NCBI RefSeq assembly: GCF_030680185.1
Contig: NZ_JAUXVZ010000062.1
Coordinates: 62,001-126,000 of the forward strand
From: Phenylobacterium sp.
GTDB taxonomy: Bacteria; Pseudomonadota; Alphaproteobacteria; Caulobacterales; Caulobacteraceae
Reading direction: 5' to 3'
Length of the DNA: 64,000 nucleotides
In this document: piece by piece, positions 53,765 through 63,044 of the stretch
Layout of the letters: every line of letters begins with the position of its first letter
Position numbering within the stretch: the first letter of the stretch is position 1
Translations under genes and position numbers: made by a program
Notes under the pieces: generated by a model
Told to the model about the DNA's origin: nothing
The model's database searches: none
What the model saw: the letters and a program-made list of their open reading frames with translations, nothing else

Positions 53765-54946
53765 CTAGGGCGGTCCGGCGGCGTCGGAGAGGTCTTCGGG
53801 AATGACCTCCCGGAAGGCCGTTCCGGCCATCCCGGCGGCGCGCCCGGCCTCGAACAAACGCCCCATGGACTGGGTGTCGAAGGCCAGGCTGTCGGCGCCC
53901 AACTCCGTCGGGATGGCGGCGTAGCGCAAGGTGGCCCCATTGCGCTCGGCGAAGGCGACGCTGGCCAGCAGGTGCGCCCGAAGATCGGCCTTGGACATGG
54001 TGTCGAAGCTGCGCATCAGAATGGGCAGGGTCGCGCCCTTGGTGATCGTCCGGCGGGCGTCGATCTCGCCATTGATGATCACATAGAGATCCGCCGGCGC
54101 CAGGGCGCCCTTGGGCTCCCAGAAGGACATGGTCGCCGGCGCCAGGACGAAGGGCGTGGTCACCCCGCCGTCCACATGCATCTCGGCCAGTTCATCATGG
54201 CCGCCGGGATCCATCATCACCGGCGGAAAGACCCCGGGAATGCTGGCCGAGGCGACCATCACATTGCGAAACAGGGCCAGGGCGGCCGGCGCCTGTCCCG
54301 GCGCCTGTCCGGCCAGGGCGATGGCTCCCATGTCCCAGATCACCTCTTCCTGAGCGTCGAGATTGGTGGTCGCCACCAGCAGGCGCCGGCCGGCCCGATG
54401 CTCGACCGCAATGGCCCTCAGCAGGGGACTGTCGACATACTTGCCCACCAGGGCGCGGAGCGAGCGGTCGCTATAGAGGCTGGGTCGGCGGAGCAGGCCC
54501 CACTGGCCCTCGGTCAGACGGGCTGCGTCCGGGTCGGTATAGGCCGCGGTCAGCTGTTGGTCCCAGTCCGGACCGAGATAGGCGAAGGGGGCCATCAGGG
54601 CTCCCGTGCTGACGCCTGTGACGATGTCGAAGACCGGCCGGGTCCCCGCCTCGGTCCAGCCCACCAGGAGGCCGGCTCCAAAGGCGCCGTTGGCCCCGCC
54701 GCCAGACACCGCCAGAACCGTCACCCCTTCGTCAGCCTGAGCATTGCGCTGGCCACGCCAGCTTTCCAGGAAGGCCTTGCTGCCGACATCGTCGGTGGCG
54801 ATGAAGCGGAAGGCGTCCAAGGGCGTCGGCGCAGGCGCGGCGGAAAGCTCGACCAGATCGGCGCTGGGGCGGGAGATCGAACCGCATGCCACGAGCCCAA
54901 GGGTGGCGGCCAGGATCATCCAGAAGGCGGCCTTGCGCGGTCTCAT
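53765..54946 (-). CDS. patatin-like phospholipase, lipoprotein
   Basis: 393 residues from the ATG at 54946, with AGGGAG upstream. The lipoprotein signal MRPRKAAFWMILAATLGLVAC predicts lipidation at Cys21. The patatin domain has the oxyanion loop SGGGANGAFGAGLLVGW (about 82-98), the nucleophile in GVSTGALMAPFAYLG (Ser near 116) and the catalytic Asp in HVDGGVTTPF. It is probably attached to a membrane facing the periplasm and hydrolyses acyl esters. It is convergent with the bactofilin gene and 40 bases from the LysR gene upstream on the same strand. Confidence 0.93.
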   Translation of the reverse strand: MRPRKAAFWMILAATLGLVACGSISRPSADLVELSAAPAPTPLDAFRFIATDDVGSKAFLESWRGQRNAQADEGVTVLAVSGGGANGAFGAGLLVGWTEAGTRPVFDIVTGVSTGALMAPFAYLGPDWDQQLTAAYTDPDAARLTEGQWGLLRRPSLYSDRSLRALVGKYVDSPLLRAIAVEHRAGRRLLVATTNLDAQEEVIWDMGAIALAGQAPGQAPAALALFRNVMVASASIPGVFPPVMMDPGGHDELAEMHVDGGVTTPFVLAPATMSFWEPKGALAPADLYVIINGEIDARRTITKGATLPILMRSFDTMSKADLRAHLLASVAFAERNGATLRYAAIPTELGADSLAFDTQSMGRLFEAGRAAGMAGTAFREVIPEDLSDAAGPP

Positions 54947-54986
54947 GACGGCTCCCTGAGGTTTGCGCACCGCCCTCATCCCTGGC

Positions 54987-55928
54987 TTACGACACGCCGT
55001 CTGTCGAGGCCGGTCTGGCGGCGATCGCACATCGCTGCGCCAGGCGCCTGGCCAGGAAGCTCGCCACCACCTCCACCCGCGCCGGTCGTGGGCCCCCTGG
55101 CGGCATGACCAGATGCAGCGCCACCGGCGGCGGACTCCAGCCCTCGAGCACCACCTCCAGCCGACCGGCCGCCAGACAGTCTCGGACAATGAAGTCGGGC
55201 TGGACCGCAAGTCCAAGGCCCGCCTCCAGCGCCGGCAACAGGGCGTCGGCATTGTTGGCGCGCAGAGGTCCGCTGGGACGCACCGCCACCTCTTCGCCGG
55301 CCGCATTGACGAAGCGCCATGTTTCCGGTGTCGGCAGATAGGCATAGCCAAGGCAGGCATGCTCGGCCAGGTGGCTGGGATGGGTCGGGCGGCCGTGGCG
55401 GGCGAGGTAGCCCGGCGCCGCCACCACATGGCGATGCACCGGACCGATCCGTCGCGCGATGAGCGAGGAGTCCGGCAGGCTGGCGATCCGCAGGGCCATG
55501 TCGAAGCCCATCCCGACTAGGTCGATGGCCTCGTCGCTCATATGCAGGTCGATGGCGACGTCCGGATAGGCCGCCAGAACCTCGGGCAGCAGGGGCGCAA
55601 GCTCGATCAGGCCAAACGACATCGGCGCGGCCAGGCGCACGAGGCCGCGGGGCTGGGAGGACTGGGCCAGGATCTCGTCCTCGGCCGCCTCCCCGTCCGC
55701 CAGCAGCTGGCGGGCGCGGTCGGCCAGACGCGCGCCGCTCTCGGTCAGGGCCAGGCGGCGCGAGGTGCGGTTGAACAGCCGCGCGCCCAGCCGCGTCTCC
55801 AGCCGGGTGACCGCCTTGGAGACCGTGGCCTTTGAGAGCTTGAGCTCGGCGGCGGCCGCCGAGAAGGAGCGCATCTCCACCACCTTGGCGAAGATGGCCA
55901 TGGCCTCGAGATCGGGGAGCGATGTCAT
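54987..55928 (-). CDS. LysR-family transcriptional regulator
   Basis: 313 residues. The winged HTH (about 5-65) reads AMAIFAKVVEMRSFSAAAAE, LKLSKATVSKAVTRLETRLG, ARLFNRTSRRLALTESG. The effector-binding domain follows (VRLAAPMSFGLIELAPLLPE, LHMSDEAIDLVGMGFDMALR). It is divergent from the pirin-wrbA pair, the classic arrangement for a LysR regulator and its target, with an AT-rich dyad between them. The effector is unknown; quinones or electrophiles are plausible given the targets. Confidence 0.93.
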   Translation of the reverse strand: MTSLPDLEAMAIFAKVVEMRSFSAAAAELKLSKATVSKAVTRLETRLGARLFNRTSRRLALTESGARLADRARQLLADGEAAEDEILAQSSQPRGLVRLAAPMSFGLIELAPLLPEVLAAYPDVAIDLHMSDEAIDLVGMGFDMALRIASLPDSSLIARRIGPVHRHVVAAPGYLARHGRPTHPSHLAEHACLGYAYLPTPETWRFVNAAGEEVAVRPSGPLRANNADALLPALEAGLGLAVQPDFIVRDCLAAGRLEVVLEGWSPPPVALHLVMPPGGPRPARVEVVASFLARRLAQRCAIAARPASTDGVS

Positions 55929-55931
55929 TTT

Positions 55932-55959
55932 TAGAAACGATACTTTTCGATAGTTTCTA
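55932..55959. promoter_or_regulatory. candidate LysR operator in the lysR/pirin divergent region
   Basis: TAGAAAC (55932-55938) and GTTTCTA (55953-55959) are perfect inverted arms around a 14-base spacer that contains CGATA twice. The patch is AT-rich in a GC-rich region and sits just upstream of the lysR ATG. Confidence 0.6.
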
Positions 55960-55992
55960 TTTCTAATCCGATCATGAGGCCTATCTTGTCCT

Positions 55993-56046
55993 CAAGCAAT
56001 GGCGCCGACGACGGCGCGGGCAAGCAAGGCGCCGACGACGGCGCGG
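55993..56046 (+). repeat. tandem duplicated hairpin unit before the pirin gene
   Basis: CAAGCAA followed by GGCGCCGACGACGGCGCGG occurs twice in tandem (55993-56019, with one extra T, and 56021-56046). Each copy can fold as GCGCCG-ACGA-CGGCGC (56002-56017 and 56029-56044). The second hairpin ends directly at the GGAGG ribosome-binding site (56045-56049). Confidence 0.7.
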
Positions 56047-56057
56047 AGGTTTGAGAG

Positions 56058-56756
56058 ATGATTGAGCGCAGAGGGTTTTCCGAACTGGGCGGCGCCGACC
56101 ACGGTTGGCTGAAGGCCCGCCACCACTTCTCCTTCGCCAACTACTACGACCCCAAGCGTATGGGCTGGGGTCCGATCCGGGTGTGGAATGATGACGAGAT
56201 CGCGCCGAACTCGGGCTTTCCGCCCCACCCCCATGCGGACATGGAGATCATCACCTATGTCCGCGACGGGGCGATCACCCACCAGGACAGCCTGGGCAAC
56301 AAGGGCCGCACCGAAGCCGGCGACGTCCAGGTGATGAGCGCTGGCTCGGGCATCCGCCACGCGGAATACAACCTGGAGAGCGACACCACCCGCATCTTCC
56401 AGATCTGGATCGAGCCGGCCCGCACCGGCGGCGCGCCCGCCTGGGGCGCCAAGCCCTTCCCCAAGGGTGATCGCTCGGGCCGCTTCGTGACCCTGGCCAG
56501 CGGCTTCGACGATGACGCCGACGCCCTGCCCATCCGCACGCCGGCCCGGGTGCTGGGGGCGACCCTGAAGGCCGGTGAGACCACCGAGCACGTCCTGGAC
56601 GCCGCGCGCCACGCCTATCTGGTGCCCGCCAAGGGTCGGGTCGAGGTCAATGGCGTGACCCTCGAGGCCCGCGACGGCGCGGCCATCACCGGTGAGACGT
56701 CCCTGACCATCACCGCCCTCGAAGACTCCGAACTCGTCCTGGTGGACGCGGCCTGA
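56058..56756 (+). CDS. pirin-family bicupin (YhhW/quercetinase-like)
   Basis: 232 residues, ATG with GGAGG eight bases upstream. The N-terminal cupin carries the metal site in [20 protein letters not shown] (His-x-His, about 54-60) and [20 protein letters not shown] (His, Glu). The start YFNER-like segment is [19 protein letters not shown] ([20 protein letters not shown]). The C-terminal cupin is shorter ([19 protein letters not shown]). Members oxidise quercetin-like compounds or sense redox state. It is 44 bases ahead of wrbA. Confidence 0.93.
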   Translation: MIERRGFSELGGADHGWLKARHHFSFANYYDPKRMGWGPIRVWNDDEIAPNSGFPPHPHADMEIITYVRDGAITHQDSLGNKGRTEAGDVQVMSAGSGIRHAEYNLESDTTRIFQIWIEPARTGGAPAWGAKPFPKGDRSGRFVTLASGFDDDADALPIRTPARVLGATLKAGETTEHVLDAARHAYLVPAKGRVEVNGVTLEARDGAAITGETSLTITALEDSELVLVDAA

Positions 56757-56800
56757 GGGCCGCGTCCCCTCCCCCCATTTCCAAGCTGCAGGAGAGCCAC

Positions 56801-57400
56801 ATGACCAAGGTTCTGGTCCTTTACTATTCGGCCTATGGCCACATCGAAACCATGGCCCAGGCCGTGGCCGAAGGCGCCCGCGAGGTCGGCGTCCAGGTGG
56901 ACATCAAGCGGGTCCCCGACCTGGTGCCCGAAGAGGTCGCCAAGGCGGCCCATTACAAGATGGATCAGGCCGCGCCGGTGGCCTCGATCCAGGACCTGGC
57001 CGACTATGACGCCATCATTGTCGGCGTCGGCACGCGCTTTGGCCGCATGGCCTCTCAGATGGCCAACTTCCTCGACCAGGCCGGCGGCCTGTGGGCCAGC
57101 GGCGCCCTGAACGGCAAGGTGGGCGGCGCCTTCACCGCCACGGCCACCCAGCACGGCGGTCAGGAGACGACGTTGTTCTCGCTGATCACCAACCTGATGC
57201 ATTTCGGCCTGGTGGTGGTCGGCATGGACTACGGCTATCAGGCCCAGATGCGCCTGGACGAAGTGACCGGCGGCAGCCCCTATGGCGCCACCACCATCAC
57301 CGGCGGCGATGGATCGCGCCAGCCCAGCCAGACCGAGCTGGACGGCGCCCGCTACCAGGGCCGCCGCATCGCCGAAGTCGCCAAGAAGCTGCACGGCTAG
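56801..57400 (+). CDS. wrbA: NAD(P)H:quinone oxidoreductase WrbA
   Basis: 199 residues, ATG with AGGAG six bases upstream. The flavodoxin-like fold has the FMN loop [40 protein letters not shown], and the WrbA signature [21 protein letters not shown] second signature is [20 protein letters not shown]. It performs two-electron quinone reduction that avoids semiquinones. It is probably co-transcribed with the pirin gene and controlled by the divergent LysR protein. Confidence 0.97.
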   Translation: MTKVLVLYYSAYGHIETMAQAVAEGAREVGVQVDIKRVPDLVPEEVAKAAHYKMDQAAPVASIQDLADYDAIIVGVGTRFGRMASQMANFLDQAGGLWASGALNGKVGGAFTATATQHGGQETTLFSLITNLMHFGLVVVGMDYGYQAQMRLDEVTGGSPYGATTITGGDGSRQPSQTELDGARYQGRRIAEVAKKLHG

Positions 57401-57569
57401 GTTGGTCTGCGCACTTGTCCCCTCGGGATGAGTGCGCCCCCCGCCCCTGTCTAGCCAACAAGTCCTGGCGCTAACATCGAGACATCACCAAACCCACGAA
57501 TGGATGACACCAGCTTAGCCTAGTGGAGGCTCCCGTCCGCTGATCACAGCAACAAAGGGGGACGGACCC

Positions 57570-60278
57570 ATGTCATCCAACCATCTGCGCCAGACCGCGC
57601 GCACCGCCGGCGCTCGCAAGCGCCGCGCTCTGCTGGCCGTCTCGGCCTCTCTGCCCATCCTGGCCGCCGCCGCGGCGCCCGCCTTCGCCCAAAACGCCCA
57701 GGACGCCGAAGTCTCGGAGCTGGTGGTCACCGCCACCCCGATCCGCGAGTCCATCGAAGCCTCGCTGGAAATCCAGAAGGCCGCCGACAACATCGTCAAC
57801 GTCATCGCATCCGACACGATCGGTCGCTTCCCCGACGCCACCGCGGCCGGCGCGCTCGCCCGCCTCCCCGGCGTCGGCGTGCAGCGCGACCAGGGCCAGG
57901 AGCGCTACATCCAGATCCGCGGCGCCCCGACCCGCTGGACCACCATGGCGCTGGACGGCGTCAACCTGATCGGCGCCGAAGACCGCATCTTCCGCTTCGA
58001 CTCCGTGCCGGCGGCCCAGATCAGCCAGGTCGTGCTGAACAAGACCCTGCTGCCGAACATGCCCGCCGAGGCCCTGGCCGGCCGGGTGAACATCGAGACC
58101 TTCTCGCCGCTCTCGCTCCCCGGTTTTCATGGCTCGTTTGACGCCGGCGGCGGCTTTGTCGACATGGGCGACGGTCCGGTGAAGCAGTATTCCGGCCGCC
58201 TCTCCTGGTCCAACGGGACCTGGGGCGCCAGCCTGATCGGCTCGCACTATTCCTTCGAACAGCACACCGACAACGACGAGCCGCGCTTCGACGCGACCGG
58301 CCTGGCCTCGATCCGCTACACCAAGTACGTCATCGAGCGTCAGACGCAGTCCTATTCGGCCAAGATCGAATACTCGCCCAATGACGATCACTACATTTCG
58401 CTGACTCACCTCAACACCGAGTTCAACGATTTCGAAGAGCGCAACTGGTACCGGTTCAACTATGCCGGCGCGTTCTCCGGCACGCGGAACTTCGAGACGG
58501 CCGACCTGGTCGGCGTGCCGATGGACGCGTCGTTCGCCTATGGCATCTATTCCAACGGCGTGACCTTCAACGTCCTGCATGGCGACCATCGCATCCGCGA
58601 CTGGGACTTCAACTGGGACGTCGCCTACGCCACGACCGAGTTCAACACCTTCTACCCCTCGGTGACCCAGCAGACCTCCACCGCCTTCACCCGGCCGACC
58701 GCCGCCAACGCCGCGCTGCTGCCGTCCATGCAGGTGCAGGTGAACGCCGTGTCGGGCGGCATCCCGTTCCACACCCTCTATGACACCGTCCTGGTGAACG
58801 GCGTGCCGACCCGCGGCCCGCAACGGACCTCGCTGAACCAGCTGTCGCTGAGCGAGTCTTTCGCCTCGGAATCGACCGCGCGTCTCGAAACCGAAGCCGT
58901 CACCCTCAAGTTTGACGGTCGCCGTGACTGGGACAGCTTCGGCGCCCAGGCCACCTTCAGCGCCGGCTTCCAGTACGACGACCGTTCCCAGGAGAACGAC
59001 CTCACCGCCCTGGTCCGGGCCGACGGCACGGTGGTCAGCAACAATCGCAGCGGCTTCCCCCTGGAAACCTCGGCCGCCCAGCTGGGCATGGTCTGGGACA
59101 TGGATAAGTTCTTCGGGTCGACCGTGTGGGACCAGGACATGAACCGCGGCTTCACCGCGGTGCATATCGACACCCGCGCCATGACCAACCAGTTGCTGGC
59201 CCTGATGGACGCCGCCCGGGCGGCCAACAACGCCGGCACCGGCAACTACGCCGTCTATGACATCGACCGGCGCGCCTCCAACACCGTCGATGAGAAGGTC
59301 GCATCCGCCTATGCGATGAACCGTTGGAAGTGGGATCGCCACACCCTGACCGGCGGCGTCCGGGTGGAGCGCACCGAGATCAGCTCGCAGGGCCTGGCCA
59401 ATGCGAACGGGACCCTCGTGCCCCTCGCCTTCGACTCCGAAGAAACCAACGTCTTCCCAAGCCTGCACTATGGCTTCGACTACTCCGACACCCTGAAGCT
59501 CCGGGCCGCCTTCATCACCGGTTCGGCGCGTCCGAGCCTGGAAGACATGCGCGCCACCGTCTCGGTCAACGACACCAGCGAGACGATCACCGGCGGCAAT
59601 CCCTTCGTCACGCCTGAAAAGGCCTATGGCGTCGACCTCTCGGCCGAGTGGTACTTCGCGCCGGCCTCGCTCCTGGCGGTCAGCTTCTTCCATCGCGAAG
59701 TCGACAACGTGCTCTTTGACTCGACGCAAATCGTCGGCGACGACAGCTACAACTTCGGCGGCGTGGATCGCAGCGACTACACCCTGTCCACGATCGTGAA
59801 CGGCGACAGTGGCCATCTGAGCGGCCTGGAGTTCGTCTACACCCAGCCCTGGACCTTCCTGCCCGGTTGGATGTCGGGCTTCGGCTTCCAGGGCAGCGTG
59901 TCCTTCACCAAGGGCGAGTTCGAAACCCCCGATGGTCAGACCGTCGAGTTCCCCGGCACGTCCGACCGGATTACCGGTGCGACCCTGTTCTACGAGAAGT
60001 ACGGCCTGTCTTCCCGCCTGACCTGGCAGCACCGCACCGACTGGCTGGACGAAGTCTTCCCCTCGGGTTCGGCGGCCAACTCCAATCTCTACTGGGATGC
60101 GACCCAGCGCCTGGACCTCTCCGTGCGCTATCAGGTCAACGACACCTTCTCGATCTTCATGGACGCCAACAACCTGACCAACGAGCAGGGCGTTCGCTAC
60201 CAGGGCATCGAAGAGCGCCCCTACGAAGTCGAAGGCTTCGGCCGCAAGTACCTCGTGGGCTTCCGCGCCTCGTTCTAA
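57570..60278 (+). CDS. TonB-dependent receptor, Xanthomonas/Caulobacter type
   Basis: 902 residues. A long twin-basic N-terminus and signal sequence (KRRALLAVSASLPILAAAAA, PAFAQ) precede the TonB-box region VSELVVTATPI. The plug has IVNVIASDTIGRFPDATAAG, ALARLPGVGVQRDQGQERYI, QIRGAPTRWTTMALDGVNLI, the pattern of the TIGR01782-like carbohydrate receptors. The barrel ends in FGRKYLVGFRASF. No hydrolase, transporter or regulator lies beside it, so the substrate is unknown. It is monocistronic, with a strong terminator at 60335. Confidence 0.95.
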   Translation: MSSNHLRQTARTAGARKRRALLAVSASLPILAAAAAPAFAQNAQDAEVSELVVTATPIRESIEASLEIQKAADNIVNVIASDTIGRFPDATAAGALARLPGVGVQRDQGQERYIQIRGAPTRWTTMALDGVNLIGAEDRIFRFDSVPAAQISQVVLNKTLLPNMPAEALAGRVNIETFSPLSLPGFHGSFDAGGGFVDMGDGPVKQYSGRLSWSNGTWGASLIGSHYSFEQHTDNDEPRFDATGLASIRYTKYVIERQTQSYSAKIEYSPNDDHYISLTHLNTEFNDFEERNWYRFNYAGAFSGTRNFETADLVGVPMDASFAYGIYSNGVTFNVLHGDHRIRDWDFNWDVAYATTEFNTFYPSVTQQTSTAFTRPTAANAALLPSMQVQVNAVSGGIPFHTLYDTVLVNGVPTRGPQRTSLNQLSLSESFASESTARLETEAVTLKFDGRRDWDSFGAQATFSAGFQYDDRSQENDLTALVRADGTVVSNNRSGFPLETSAAQLGMVWDMDKFFGSTVWDQDMNRGFTAVHIDTRAMTNQLLALMDAARAANNAGTGNYAVYDIDRRASNTVDEKVASAYAMNRWKWDRHTLTGGVRVERTEISSQGLANANGTLVPLAFDSEETNVFPSLHYGFDYSDTLKLRAAFITGSARPSLEDMRATVSVNDTSETITGGNPFVTPEKAYGVDLSAEWYFAPASLLAVSFFHREVDNVLFDSTQIVGDDSYNFGGVDRSDYTLSTIVNGDSGHLSGLEFVYTQPWTFLPGWMSGFGFQGSVSFTKGEFETPDGQTVEFPGTSDRITGATLFYEKYGLSSRLTWQHRTDWLDEVFPSGSAANSNLYWDATQRLDLSVRYQVNDTFSIFMDANNLTNEQGVRYQGIEERPYEVEGFGRKYLVGFRASF

Positions 60279-60290
60279 TCCCCTGTCCAG

Positions 60291-60316
60291 GGTGGGCCGC
60301 CTCGCCGCGGCCCACC
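60291..60316 (+). repeat. perfect hairpin after the TonB receptor gene
   Basis: GGTGGGCCGC (60291-60300) and GCGGCCCACC (60307-60316) pair over ten bases with loop CTCGCC. It lies 12 bases after the stop and before the true terminator, and may protect the 3' end of the message. Confidence 0.6.
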
Positions 60317-60334
60317 GTCAGGCATACGTCTCCA

Positions 60335-60367
60335 GGCGTCCCGGTCATCTCCGGGACGCCTTTTTCT
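60335..60367 (+). terminator. rho-independent terminator
   Basis: GGCGTCCCGG (60335-60344), loop TCATCT, CCGGGACGCC (60351-60360), then TTTTTCTTT. Ten perfect base pairs and a T-run make this the clearest intrinsic terminator of the window. Confidence 0.93.
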
Positions 60368-60389
60368 TTGGGTGGAGGATCCGAGCGCT

Positions 60390-61121
60390 TCAGGCGCGTT
60401 GGAGATCGACGACGATCGCGGCGTGGTCGCTGGGAAACCAGCCCTCGGCGTCCGGCTGATCCAGGCCGCGAAAGCGAAGGACGATCCGCCAGGGTCCGGC
60501 GTCAACCAGCACGGCGTGATCGATGGCCGGCGCAGCGTGTCGCGCCGACCCGGCGCGCTCGCCCTGCAGGGTGGGCGGCGCAGACGGATCGAGGCCAGCC
60601 GCCACCGCCGCCAGTTCAGGCGCCGTAGCCGGCGCGTTGAAATCGCCCACGACCAACAGGCCTGAGCCCGGCGATGTCGCCGCGGCCAGGGCGGCGGCCA
60701 GTTGTCGGCCGCGCAGGTCGGCGGCGTCCGGCCCGCGAAGATGGGTGAGATGCAGGTTCAGGATGCGCAGGTCCGGCGCAGCCTGGATCCACTGGGCGAT
60801 ACGTTCGCCATCGGCCGGATCGGACGGCAGCGCGATGCGGCCCCGCGCCTGCGGCGACCCGCGCGACAGAATGGCCAGGCCCGACACGCTGTCCAGCGAC
60901 TGGCCAGCGTGGAGGCGCACCTTGCGCCGCGCCGCCTCAACGCTGACGGCCAGGCCCAGCGCGTCGCCCAGGAAGGCGGCGGTGTCGAAACCCTCGGCCT
61001 GGAAGGCCTCCTGCAGGCAAACGACGTCAGGCGCCAGCTCGCCCAGGGCCTGCGCCATCAGGACGAGCCGGCGATCGTAGCGGCCCTCATTCTTCCAGGT
61101 GTTGAGGGTGACGATCCGCAT
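60390..61121 (-). CDS. endonuclease/exonuclease/phosphatase (EEP) family hydrolase in the phn locus
   Basis: 243 residues from the ATG at 61121, ten bases after the phnM stop. The EEP fold shows all expected catalytic segments: MRIVTLNTWKNEGR (Asn), PDVVCLQEAFQ (Glu), ILNLHLTHLRG (His), VVGDFNAPATAP (Asp, Asn) and the terminal PSDHAAIVVDL (Asp, His). EEP enzymes cleave phosphodiester or phosphomonoester bonds with Mg2+. Co-transcription with phnM suggests action on a phosphorylated intermediate of phosphonate breakdown, such as the cyclic ribose phosphate handled by PhnP elsewhere. That role is inference. Confidence 0.87.
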   Translation of the reverse strand: MRIVTLNTWKNEGRYDRRLVLMAQALGELAPDVVCLQEAFQAEGFDTAAFLGDALGLAVSVEAARRKVRLHAGQSLDSVSGLAILSRGSPQARGRIALPSDPADGERIAQWIQAAPDLRILNLHLTHLRGPDAADLRGRQLAAALAAATSPGSGLLVVGDFNAPATAPELAAVAAGLDPSAPPTLQGERAGSARHAAPAIDHAVLVDAGPWRIVLRFRGLDQPDAEGWFPSDHAAIVVDLQRA

Positions 61122-61131
61122 GGCGCAGAGC

Positions 61132-62265
61132 TCAGGCCGCCCGTGCGCCCTGGGTCCAGACCCCGCGCACCAGCGGCAGGTCGCCCGCCAGCCGCACCCG
61201 CAGCAGGTCGGCCCGGCGGCCAGGCGCGATCTCGCCTCGATCATCCAGCCCCACGGCCCGCGCCGGTCCGGCGGTCACCAGAGCGACAGCCTGGGCCAGG
61301 CTCCAGTTGAACGGCGCGCGGGTCATGGCGAAGGCGCACTCCACCAGGCTGCGGGGCACATAGTCCGAGGCGAAGGCGTCGAGCAGTTCGGCCTGGGCAA
61401 GCTCGGCCGCCGGCACATTGCCGGAATAGGAGCCGCCGCGGATCAGGTTCGGGCCGCCCATGACCACCACCATGCCGCGTTCGCGGGCCCGGCGGGCGGC
61501 CTCGGCCGTGACGGGGAATTCGGCCACGGTCGCGCCGAGATCGGCGGCTTCGTCCACATGCGCAAGGCTCTCGTCGTCATGGCTGGCCAGGGGCGTGTTG
61601 CGGCTCTTGGCCATCTGCGCCACGTGGGTGCGGTTACCCTCGGCGTTGCGGGCCTGACGGTCGCGGACCTGGGCCAGCCGGTCCAGGGCGGCCGCCTCGC
61701 TCATGCCGTTGGCCTGCCAGTTGGCCAGGTGCTTCTCCAGATTGCGGTACTGCCGCTGGCCCGGCGTGTGGTCCATCAGTGAGAACATGGCGGTCATCGG
61801 GTGGTCGGCCATAACCTCCAGGCGCGAGCGAAGATCATCGGCGGTGGTCTCGCAGCGCCAATGGATCTTGTGATCGGCCCGCAGCATCCCCTGGTCCTGG
61901 GCGTCGTGCAGCCCATCGACCAGCCGACGCAGGTTGTCGGTGCTGCGCGCCGCCGAGGCGTTGAAGGAGCCCAGCGTCAGGGAATTGAGGATGGTGGTCA
62001 CCCCCACTGAGAGGCAGCAGCCATCGTGGGTCACCGCCGCCGAAACCGGGTTCCAGTCGATGTTGGGCCGGGGGAAATAGTGCTTCTCCAGGCTGTCGGT
62101 ATGCAGGTCCACGACCCCGGGCATCAGGACGTCGCCCTCGAAGTCCTCCCCGACCGCGCTGCCCCCCCGGCTCACTTCGGCGATCACGCCATCGCGCACC
62201 AGAACCGATCCGATGAAGTCCTCGTCGCCCGTCACCACGCGCGCGTTTCGAAACGCCAGTTCCAC
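61132..62265 (-). CDS. phnM: alpha-D-ribose 1-methylphosphonate 5-triphosphate diphosphatase
   Basis: 377 residues. It is a metal-dependent amidohydrolase-fold enzyme: MELAFRNARVVTGDEDFIGS, VLMPGVVDLHTDSLEKHYFP (metal site, about 47-66), VTHDGCCLSVGVTTILNSLT, GLHDAQDQGMLRADHKIHWR, MFSLMDHTPGQRQYRNLEKH, and ASHDDESLAHVDEAADLGAT. It removes pyrophosphate from the triphosphate intermediate before C-P lyase acts. It lies 29 bases downstream of phnF on the same strand. Confidence 0.96.
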   Translation of the reverse strand: MELAFRNARVVTGDEDFIGSVLVRDGVIAEVSRGGSAVGEDFEGDVLMPGVVDLHTDSLEKHYFPRPNIDWNPVSAAVTHDGCCLSVGVTTILNSLTLGSFNASAARSTDNLRRLVDGLHDAQDQGMLRADHKIHWRCETTADDLRSRLEVMADHPMTAMFSLMDHTPGQRQYRNLEKHLANWQANGMSEAAALDRLAQVRDRQARNAEGNRTHVAQMAKSRNTPLASHDDESLAHVDEAADLGATVAEFPVTAEAARRARERGMVVVMGGPNLIRGGSYSGNVPAAELAQAELLDAFASDYVPRSLVECAFAMTRAPFNWSLAQAVALVTAGPARAVGLDDRGEIAPGRRADLLRVRLAGDLPLVRGVWTQGARAA

Positions 62266-62294
62266 GCTCTTCTCCTGGAAAAATATAAGAAAAC

Positions 62295-63014
62295 TCAGTC
62301 CCGCTCGGGGTCCTGGAAGACGATCTCGATCTCTGCGGTGGAGCGGGACTCGCCGAACTCCAGCGGGCGACCCAGGCCATCGACATTGAGATATCGGCGG
62401 ATCAGCAGCGGCACATGGCGGGGCACATGCAGTTGCTCGGCCTCCTGCGGGGTCGGCAGCCGCGCCGAGATGGCGGTCCTACGCCGCGTATAGTCGGGCA
62501 CGCCGCTATCGCGCAGGGTCTGGGTGATGGTGCCGCGCGCCTTGTACATCTCGATAAAGGTCGGGAACCGTTCGAAGCTGAAGTGGTGGAGGCCAAGGGC
62601 GGTGGGCTCGCCGTCCACGAAGCGCAGCCGCTCCATGAAGATCACCGGCGCGCCGATCTTGACGCCCAGGGCCTCGGCCACGGCGCTGATCGCCGGGCGA
62701 ACCTCAAGCTTGAGAATCTGAGTCGTGGGCTCGGCCCCGCTGCGCAGCACCGCTTCGGTGAAGCGCGGCCGCTTCTGCAGGCGGGCCGGCCGCGAAGGGC
62801 GACGTACGAAGCTGCCGCGTCCCTGCGTGGACTCCACGATGCCCTTTTCCTGCAGATCGGAGAGGGCCCGGCGTACCGTATGGCGGTTGACCATGAACTG
62901 GCGCGAAAGCTCGTGTTCGGTGGGCAGTTTGTCGCCCGGGGTCAGTTCACGCGATCGTATCTGCCGCTCCAGCGACTGGGCGATCTCTCGCCACAACGGC
63001 ATTGCACCTGACAT
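62295..63014 (-). CDS. phnF: GntR-family phosphonate regulator PhnF
   Basis: 239 residues. The winged HTH (about 5-75) is LWREIAQSLERQIRSRELTP, GDKLPTEHELSRQFMVNRHT, VRRALSDLQEKGIVESTQGR. The UTRA effector domain follows (MERLRFVDGEPTALGLHHFS). The C-terminus RYLNVDGLGRPLEFGESRST, AEIEIVF is typical. It represses phn genes until phosphate starvation or the inducing ligand. It is divergent from phnG, and candidate operators lie at 63045-63160. Confidence 0.94.
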   Translation of the reverse strand: MSGAMPLWREIAQSLERQIRSRELTPGDKLPTEHELSRQFMVNRHTVRRALSDLQEKGIVESTQGRGSFVRRPSRPARLQKRPRFTEAVLRSGAEPTTQILKLEVRPAISAVAEALGVKIGAPVIFMERLRFVDGEPTALGLHHFSFERFPTFIEMYKARGTITQTLRDSGVPDYTRRRTAISARLPTPQEAEQLHVPRHVPLLIRRYLNVDGLGRPLEFGESRSTAEIEIVFQDPERD

Positions 63015-63044
63015 TCCATCACCTCGTGATCAGTCTACGTCGGA

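Noticed and set aside
57573..60032. Open frame of 819 codons on the minus strand opposite the second TonB receptor
   Set aside because: Antisense reading of a clearly real receptor; no domain or ribosome-binding site.
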